A stretch of 11,342 nucleotides of DNA, taken from Clostridia bacterium (lineage in GTDB: Bacteria; Bacillota; Clostridia; DUPQ01). Under the pieces are notes generated by a model. The model saw only the letters and a list, made by a program, of their open reading frames with translations. It was not told the DNA's origin and made no database searches. Where the stretch lies: assembly GCA_030592355.1 (NCBI GenBank), contig JAUVJE010000065.1, forward strand, positions 1 to 11,342. Reading direction: 5' to 3'. How positions within the stretch are numbered: position 1 is the stretch's first letter; every line of letters begins with the position of its first letter. This document shows positions 7,063 through 11,342 of the stretch, in pieces. The translations under genes were made by a program, and so were the position numbers.

Positions 7063-8418
7063 TTATCCCCTTTCAAACATCACCTTTACTATTTCCTTAC
7101 TATCACCCGGGAGAAATTCTTTCCCATATTCCATGTTTTCAATATATGCTATAGATTCGCCGCATGCAATAAGAATCAGATTATTCCTTACATGGCGTTC
7201 TATTTTCTTATTTATAAAATACTTTTTTAACTTTACTGTTCCCACTCCCTTACAGGGTTTTATTATATCACCATTTCTGCGGTTTCTTATGCTAAAACCA
7301 TCTCTGCATGCGGGCACACTAAAATAGTGGATATTATCCTCAGTCTTTGTTTCTTTAGTGTTTATACACAGTTGCGCCGTAACATACAGGTTTTTCTCCT
7401 TCACAAATATTCTTCCCGGTATTGGCAGATTATATTCGAAATCAATATCGGGCATTTCCCTGTAAATAATAGTTTTACCAAATTGCACCAGTGCATTTAC
7501 ACCATCGGGGAAATTGGCGGCATTTCCCGTTCTGTTTCCTAAAATAAGGTTCATTAGAATTGCAGTATTCCGCCCTTCAATGTCTTTTAGATTACCTTTG
7601 ACAAATTCAATGGCCTTTCTTGCTACCCTTGATGCAATGGCAGGATGCAGTTTCTTCATACCTTCATTGTCGATTGACACCCCAAAATCAATAACTTTTG
7701 TTAATTTACCATAAGCATCTTCTGTACAAGATTCAATGAAATCATTATCTATGTCGATATAGCCTGCCGCCCTGTCCAGTACAGGCACTACGTTTTTCCC
7801 TGAAATATCATTGAGTAAAGGCATAACTTTATGCCTAATTGCATTCCTGTAAAAAACTGTATTCCTATTTGAACTGTCATTAATATAATCTATTTTATTA
7901 TCACTGCAGTATTTTTCAATATCTTCACGCAATGTTTTCAGCAACGGCCTGATATACTTCCCGGTTTTATTACTGATTCCGCATAAACCAACGGTTCCGC
8001 TTCCTCTCAGAAGATTCATCAGTACTGTCTCAGCGTTGTCGTTCATATTATGTGCAACGGCCACTTTGCCTGTACACTTGTCACTAAAAATCTCATACCG
8101 GGCGCTTCTTCCCGCCTGTTCAATGGTCATTCCCCTGTCATGGGCTATCTGCTTCACATTTGCGTAATACACTTCAAGTTCTATTCCCATTTTAGCACAG
8201 AAATTTTTGCAGAATTCTTCGTCTTTTTCACTCTCGGTGCCTCTTAGGAGATGATTGACATGAACAGCTTTCAGCACAAAACCCATTTCAATTTTCAATT
8301 CATTGAGTATTTGCAGCAAACAGCAGGAGTCCGCCCCGCCTGAAAAAGCGACCCAAATGATATCGCCCGGAACAATCATACAGTTATAAAGAATATATGC
8401 TTTTATGGTGTTTTTCAT
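7063..8418 (-). CDS. tilS: tRNA(Ile)-lysidine synthetase
   Basis: TilS converts cytidine 34 of the CAU-anticodon tRNA-Ile to lysidine using ATP and lysine, so that the tRNA reads AUA; the gene is normally essential. The 451-aa product has the PP-loop SGGADS (26-31), HVNHLLRG (53-60), and the HNMNDNAETVLMNLLRGSG stretch typical of the N-type ATPase domain. A less conserved C-terminal tRNA-binding region follows. The length is normal and the frame is intact. The ATG at 8418 fits the usual N-terminus, but I see no good ribosome site before it, so translation may be weak or coupled. It lies 38 nt after dnaB and 4 nt before hpt; the tilS-hpt-ftsH order is widespread in Firmicutes. Confidence 0.95.
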   Translation of the reverse strand: MKNTIKAYILYNCMIVPGDIIWVAFSGGADSCCLLQILNELKIEMGFVLKAVHVNHLLRGTESEKDEEFCKNFCAKMGIELEVYYANVKQIAHDRGMTIEQAGRSARYEIFSDKCTGKVAVAHNMNDNAETVLMNLLRGSGTVGLCGISNKTGKYIRPLLKTLREDIEKYCSDNKIDYINDSSNRNTVFYRNAIRHKVMPLLNDISGKNVVPVLDRAAGYIDIDNDFIESCTEDAYGKLTKVIDFGVSIDNEGMKKLHPAIASRVARKAIEFVKGNLKDIEGRNTAILMNLILGNRTGNAANFPDGVNALVQFGKTIIYREMPDIDFEYNLPIPGRIFVKEKNLYVTAQLCINTKETKTEDNIHYFSVPACRDGFSIRNRRNGDIIKPCKGVGTVKLKKYFINKKIERHVRNNLILIACGESIAYIENMEYGKEFLPGDSKEIVKVMFERG

Positions 8419-8456
8419 ATCAAATACTTATCTATGTGACATATATGCTTTGCACA

Positions 8457-9791
8457 TCATTTCATTGAAAGATTGCTGAACTTCGTATACTCTGCATGCC
8501 ACCTGAGTTTTACATCCCCCACTTCACCATTTCTGTTTTTGGCTATTATTAGCTCTGTCACATTAGGTTGGTCGCTTTCCCTATTATAATAATCATCTCT
8601 GTAAAGGAACATTACCATGTCGGCATCCTGCTCAATTGCACCTGATTCCCTAAGGTCGCTCAGAAGCGGTCTGTGGTTTTGCCTTTGTTCGGGAGCCCTT
8701 GAAAGCTGGGACAATGCTATAACCGGAATATGAAGGTCTTTTGCCAGGATTTTTAGGTTTCTGGAAATCTCTGTTATTTCCTGCTGGCGGCTTTCCTTCC
8801 TCGCCCCTCCCTTTATAAGCTGTATATAGTCAATAACCACAAGATCCAGCTGATGCTTGAGCTTAAGCCTTCTGCACTTAGCGCGCATTTCAGCGGCTGA
8901 TATATCCGTGGTGTCGTCAATATATATGGCAGCTTCTGATATCTGTGCTGACGCAACTGCAATTTTTTGCCATTCGTCAGAACTTATATCCCCGATTTTT
9001 ATTTTTTTATTCTCAAGCATTATCTCGCTTGAAAGAATTCTGTTCACGACCTGTTCCTTGGACATTTCAAGACTGAATATGGCCACACATAATCCTTCGC
9101 TGATTGCAACATGCTGGGCGATATTCAATGCAAGAGATGTTTTACCCATGGAAGGTCGGCCGGCAATTAAAATAAGGTCGGATTTCTGGAATCCGGACGT
9201 TTTTTCATCTAAATCCGAATATCCTGATGCTATCCCCGGCACCCTATTTCCTTCTTTATATAGTTTGGTAAGGGTTTTTAGATTTTCTTCAAGAATGTCT
9301 TTTATATGGATAACTCCCTTACTGTCCTTGTCCTGAGCAATGTCAAATATATTCTGCTGGGCATAATCCATAACTTTTCTGGCATCTTCTTGATTCTCAT
9401 ATCCCATCTCCAATATTTCGCCTGAACTCTTTATCAAGGACCTGAGAATTGCCTTGTCTTCGACTATCTCTGAATAGTGGTTTGCACTGGCTGCCGAAGG
9501 AACCTGCTCTGCGATTACCGCTAAATATTCAAGTCCGCCGCATTTTTCAAGATTGCCATTCTTTCTCAGAGCCTCACCCAGGGTTACTATGTCAACAGAT
9601 TTTCCTGAAGAATACAGTTCGTCGATGGCATTGAAAATGTCCTTGTGCTCATTTCTGTAGAAATCATCAGCTTTTAGCGAACCGAAAACAACCGCAATGG
9701 CTTCTTCATCAAGTAGCATGCTGCCAAGAGCGCATTGTTCAGCTTCGATACTATGGGGAGGAATCCTGCCCCGTGTTTTTCCGGTATCCAT
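8457..9791 (-). CDS. dnaB: Replicative DNA helicase DnaB
   Basis: This is the hexameric 5'-3' helicase that opens the replication fork (called DnaC in Bacillus subtilis). The 444-aa product has the N-terminal primase-interacting domain, beginning IPPHSIEAEQCALGSMLLD, then a linker and the RecA-like domain. That domain has Walker A GRPSMGKT (211-218), Walker B VVIDYIQLI (318-326) and the C-terminal DLRESGAIEQDADMVMFLYR stretch. No intein or frameshift is seen. The ATG at 9791 has a modest GGGG site 7 nt upstream and starts 12 nt after the rplI stop, so the two genes are co-transcribed, as in many bacteria. Confidence 0.97.
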   Translation of the reverse strand: MDTGKTRGRIPPHSIEAEQCALGSMLLDEEAIAVVFGSLKADDFYRNEHKDIFNAIDELYSSGKSVDIVTLGEALRKNGNLEKCGGLEYLAVIAEQVPSAASANHYSEIVEDKAILRSLIKSSGEILEMGYENQEDARKVMDYAQQNIFDIAQDKDSKGVIHIKDILEENLKTLTKLYKEGNRVPGIASGYSDLDEKTSGFQKSDLILIAGRPSMGKTSLALNIAQHVAISEGLCVAIFSLEMSKEQVVNRILSSEIMLENKKIKIGDISSDEWQKIAVASAQISEAAIYIDDTTDISAAEMRAKCRRLKLKHQLDLVVIDYIQLIKGGARKESRQQEITEISRNLKILAKDLHIPVIALSQLSRAPEQRQNHRPLLSDLRESGAIEQDADMVMFLYRDDYYNRESDQPNVTELIIAKNRNGEVGDVKLRWHAEYTKFSNLSMK

Positions 9792-9803
9792 TAATTTACC
9801 CCG

Positions 9804-10256
9804 CTATTCAGTCTCTTCGACAATCACCGTTATCATGGCCGATATGCCGGCATGGAGTTTTATAGGAACCTCCGTAACCGATAATGTTTTAATATGGTGA
9901 TCCTGAAGAACGATTTTCTTTTTATCAACTTCAACATTCAGCTGCTTTTTAATTTCTGCTGCAATATCCTTTGTGGTTATAGAACCATAAAGCTTGCCGT
10001 TTTCACCGGCCTTTGTCTTGATAATTACTTCTTTACCGTCAAGACGCTCTTTAACATCCTGCGCAGTCGTATTAAGAGTCAGCATCCTGCTCTTTATTGA
10101 CTTTTCCCTGCTTTTCATTATATTCAGGTTATCGGATGTAGCTTCAATGGCCAATTTTCTTTTAAATAGAAAATTCTTAGCATATCCATCCTTAGCGTTG
10201 ACAAGGTCATTCTGCTTGCCCAGGCCCTTTACATCCTGTAACAAAATAACTTTCAT
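9804..10256 (-). CDS. rplI: 50S ribosomal protein L9 (bL9)
   Basis: bL9 binds 23S rRNA near the L1 stalk and helps keep translation in frame. The 150-aa product has the N-terminal rRNA-binding domain (MKVILLQDVKGLGKQNDLV, then the signature region KDGYAKNFLFKRKLA), the long connecting helix and the C-terminal domain. The start at ATG 10256 has GGAGGT (10263-10268) 6 nt upstream. It is the first gene of the rplI-dnaB-tilS-hpt block. The genes often found upstream in Firmicutes (a DHH/DHHA1 phosphodiesterase and rpsR) are absent; non-coding structured DNA is there instead. Confidence 0.97.
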   Translation of the reverse strand: MKVILLQDVKGLGKQNDLVNAKDGYAKNFLFKRKLAIEATSDNLNIMKSREKSIKSRMLTLNTTAQDVKERLDGKEVIIKTKAGENGKLYGSITTKDIAAEIKKQLNVEVDKKKIVLQDHHIKTLSVTEVPIKLHAGISAMITVIVEETE

Positions 10257-10288
10257 TCAAATACCTCCGTTTTTTACTGGTACAAAAT

Positions 10289-10317
10289 ATTATATCACAA
10301 CTGCAAATGTACTAAAA
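10289..10317 (-). promoter_or_regulatory. Extended -10 promoter of the rplI operon
   Basis: The minus strand has TGATATAAT, an extended -10 with a perfect TATAAT at 10289-10294 and the TG at 10296-10297. The -35 region (about 10312-10317) is poor, as is common for extended -10 promoters. The start point would be near 10282, leaving a short leader of about 26 nt before the rplI ATG. Confidence 0.6.
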
Positions 10318-10360
10318 CACCCCGTAGCCACTCTTTACTATTTCTGAAAATAACCGAGGC

Positions 10361-10378
10361 AAACGAAGCAAGTCAGAC
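10361..10378 (+). repeat. Partial third copy of the conserved 3' RNA box
   Basis: AAACGAAGCAAGTCAGAC matches the 3' box of the full unit at 11122-11139 at 16 of 18 positions. It is followed, at about the same spacing as in the full units, by a strong hairpin (10389-10426). The 5' two thirds of the unit are not recognisable here, so this looks like a truncated copy next to the rplI promoter. Confidence 0.5.
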
Positions 10379-10386
10379 ATATCTAT

Positions 10387-10426
10387 AAAAAATCGCTGGA
10401 TGATATAAATTAAATCCAGCGATTTA
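10387..10426 (-). terminator. Hairpin A, probable minus-strand terminator
   Basis: AAATCGCTGGAT (10390-10401) pairs with ATCCAGCGATTT (10414-10425), 12 bp. On the minus strand it ends in TTTTTT (10387-10392), a good terminator just upstream of the rplI promoter. On the plus strand it would be the 3' hairpin of the partial repeat copy, with a poorer U run (TTTATT). Confidence 0.65.
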
Positions 10427-10440
10427 TTAAATATAACAGT

Positions 10441-10573
10441 TTGGGCTCAAATGATAATATTCACACGTTACTAACCTGAGTAGTGAAATTACCATTCTTT
10501 GGTGTGTGCACGGACATTATCTATTTACTTGAGATATTAATTTTAAAAGCAGTTGTGCGAAGACGTTTGTGGT
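10441..10573. other. Non-coding stretch, nothing firm
   Basis: Apart from a weak 4-bp hairpin near 10469-10482, I see no gene, terminator or clear repeat here. An open minus-strand frame covers 10517-10708, but its translation is basic, resembles no family I know, and spans the tandem nucleotide repeat next door. Confidence 0.4.
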
Positions 10574-10709
10574 GTTTCTCAAACCTAATACCTGTCTTGT
10601 TCTGCGATACGCCACTGACGTCTGGTCGCACCCTGACGTTTCTCGACTATAAATAATCTTATGTAGTCTGCGATACGTCATTGGATACACCAATGATGCC
10701 CTACGCACC
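10574..10709. repeat. Imperfect tandem repeat with conserved hairpin layout
   Basis: Two units, 10574-10632 and 10638-10709, each begin GTTTCTC, carry TCTGCGATACG (10601-10611 and 10667-10677, 66 bp apart) and end CGCACC. The sequences between these boxes differ but fold: GACTA/TAGTC (10645-10649 with 10664-10668) and CATTGG/CCAATG (10679-10684 with 10690-10695) in the second unit, and GCGA/TCGC with CCA/TGG in the first. Conserved boxes around variable helices suggest a structured RNA rather than a coding repeat. Function unknown. Confidence 0.55.
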
Positions 10710-10746
10710 TTTAACGCTATTCACATACTGCAGTGCGTCAACATGC

Positions 10747-10792
10747 TGATTTCCCCACGGCTATGCAGATGATTCCATACTATGGGAAATCA
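10747..10792. repeat. 9-bp inverted repeat
   Basis: TGATTTCCC (10747-10755) and GGGAAATCA (10784-10792) are perfect complements around a 28-nt loop that itself contains a short palindrome (CCATACTATGG). It lies 22 nt before the first full RNA unit and could be a regulatory hairpin, an operator, or part of a larger RNA. Confidence 0.5.
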
Positions 10793-10814
10793 CTTCGTTT
10801 AAGGGAAAATTCAC

Positions 10815-10984
10815 TATTCCAGTCTGACGGAGGCAGTTATTCATAAGACGAGGCTTGGAAGGTCTGGCACGAGTGCGCGTGGATAATACGCAATCGAGAG
10901 CCATGGCCACACAAAACGATGCAAACCTGACTTATGGATTATAAAAAACCACTGGGTTGATATAATCCAAAACCAGTGGTTATT
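10815..10984 (+). ncRNA. Candidate structured RNA, unit B (unknown family)
   Basis: The unit is about 170 nt long. Its layout on the plus strand is: a short hairpin TTCC/GGAG showing an AGTCTGAC loop (10821-10828); a conserved box AGACGAGGCTTGGAAGGTC (10846-10864); a long interrupted hairpin (10861-10908) with helices GG.TGGC/GCCA.GCC, CGA/TCG and TGCG/CGCA; the 3' box AAACGATGCAAACCTGAC (10914-10931); and a final 9-bp hairpin (10947-10981). Unit C has the same order of parts with different, compensating helix sequences. Several pairs (10863-10906, 10879-10887, 10817-10832) are G-U only on the plus strand, which favours that strand. No open frame of note. I do not recognise the family; it is not the SAM, T-box, c-di-GMP, 6S, tmRNA or SRP class. 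Confidence 0.45.
10943..10981 (-). terminator. Hairpin B, terminator-like
   Basis: AACCACTGG (10947-10955) pairs perfectly with CCAGTGGTT (10973-10981). On the minus strand six T follow (10943-10948), making a good terminator; on the plus strand only TTATTA follows. It also forms the 3' end of RNA unit B, so the direction is ambiguous. Confidence 0.55.
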
Positions 10985-11019
10985 ACTAATATAAATCAGT
11001 TGTTTATGGAAAACTAACC

Positions 11020-11194
11020 TTTCCCCAGTCTGACGGTGGAAATTTTTTACTAGGCAAGGCTTTGAAAATCCCCCTTAAGCGTCGTGTATGATGATACACA
11101 AGCGAAATGGGGAATTGCACAAAACGACGCAAGTCTGACATTCATATTGAGAAAACCGCCGAATGGATTATATCCATTTTCGGCGGTTCTTTTT
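11020..11194 (+). ncRNA. Candidate structured RNA, unit C (unknown family)
   Basis: This unit lies 206 nt downstream of unit B and has the same layout. TTTCCCC/GG-GGAAA (11020-11042) is a hairpin with the same AGTCTGAC loop (11027-11034). The box AGGCAAGGCTTTGAAAATC (11052-11070) matches unit B at 14 of 19 positions. A hairpin of CCCC/GGGG and GTGTAT/ATACAC follows (about 11068-11118). The 3' box is AAACGACGCAAGTCTGAC (11122-11139), and the final hairpin (11154-11188) runs into TTCTTTTT. GCGTCGT (11079-11085) is an exact complement of ACGACGC (11124-11130), which may form a pseudoknot here. The helices differ in sequence from unit B but keep pairing, which argues for a conserved RNA structure rather than a recent DNA duplication. 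Confidence 0.48.
11154..11194 (+). terminator. Hairpin C, terminator
   Basis: AACCGCCGA (11154-11162) pairs with TCGGCGGTT (11180-11188), and inside it ATGGAT pairs with ATCCAT around a 3-nt loop. The plus strand then has TTCTTTTT (11187-11194), so this is a good rho-independent terminator ending RNA unit C. The minus-strand side has only TTTTCT. Confidence 0.7.
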
Positions 11195-11342
11195 AACATT
11201 GTCAGACAGTGGTGAAAAACCTGCTAACCCAAGTCAAGTACTTTTTTGAAATTAATCAAATCGCAAGCATAAACTACATAGCTGATAAGGATATGCCTGT
11301 TTTCATTGATTTTTCAATTGGATTACTGGTTATCTAGTGCTG
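11195..11342. other. Non-coding or unresolved right edge
   Basis: TGTCAGAC (11200-11207) is an inverted copy of the GTCTGACA motif at 11133-11140 and could close an outer stem around hairpin C. Beyond it I see no recognised gene. A 42-codon plus-strand frame (11209-11337, GTG start) lacks a ribosome site and resembles nothing I know. Confidence 0.3.

Noticed and set aside
10517..10708. 63-codon open frame on the minus strand
   Set aside because: It starts with GTG without a ribosome site, its translation resembles no family I know, and it spans a nucleotide-level repeat whose box spacings are not multiples of three.
10340..11200. CRISPR array
   Set aside because: The repeats are diverged, unevenly spaced and contain long hairpins; there are no short identical repeats with regular spacers and no cas genes.
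11209..11337. 42-codon plus-strand frame with a fairly protein-like translation
   Set aside because: No ribosome site, a GTG start right after a terminator, and no recognisable motif.
10320..11342. tRNA, rRNA, tmRNA or known riboswitch in the right-hand region
   Set aside because: I looked for T-loop, T-box, S-box, c-di-GMP, glycine, cobalamin and tmRNA signatures and found none.

Overview
The window looks like a chromosomal segment of a low-GC clostridial Firmicute. The evidence is the AT-rich sequence, strong AGGAGG-type ribosome sites, TTG starts, a textbook SAM-I (S-box) riboswitch in front of metK, and a gene order (rplI-dnaB-tilS-hpt-ftsH, then metK-recD2-comF) that I associate with Clostridia. 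I cannot name the genus.

All recognised protein genes lie on the minus strand, so they read from right to left. The first block starts at an extended -10 promoter near 10290 and holds rplI (ribosomal protein bL9), dnaB (replicative helicase), tilS (tRNA-Ile lysidine synthetase) and hpt (hypoxanthine phosphoribosyltransferase). ftsH (membrane AAA protease) follows, with its own probable promoter and a leader inverted repeat. The second block has its own leader: a promoter region, SAM-I aptamer, terminator/antiterminator, then metK (SAM synthetase), recD2 (5'-3' DNA helicase) and comF. comF overlaps the end of recD2 by 8 nt and is probably translationally coupled. The riboswitch should shut off metK, and possibly the two DNA-metabolism genes behind it, when SAM is plentiful.

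Two genes carry lesions. recD2 is split by an apparent 1-nt deletion in a short A run. hpt has an in-frame TAA where a lysine codon is expected, and the missing C-terminus is still encoded downstream. They may be real decay or sequence errors.

The two ends of the window have no confident protein gene. On the left (1-334), downstream of comF, there is a strong plus-strand terminator and two further hairpins. On the right (10320-11342), upstream of rplI, is about 1 kb of non-coding DNA dense in structure. It holds two diverged ~170-nt units (about 10815-10984 and 11020-11194), a partial third copy near 10361-10426, a separate tandem repeat (10574-10709), and a 9-bp inverted repeat (10747-10792). 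The two full units share sequence boxes and change their helices in a compensatory way, so they look like paralogous structured RNAs, probably on the plus strand. I do not recognise the family. This is the most likely novel element in the window.
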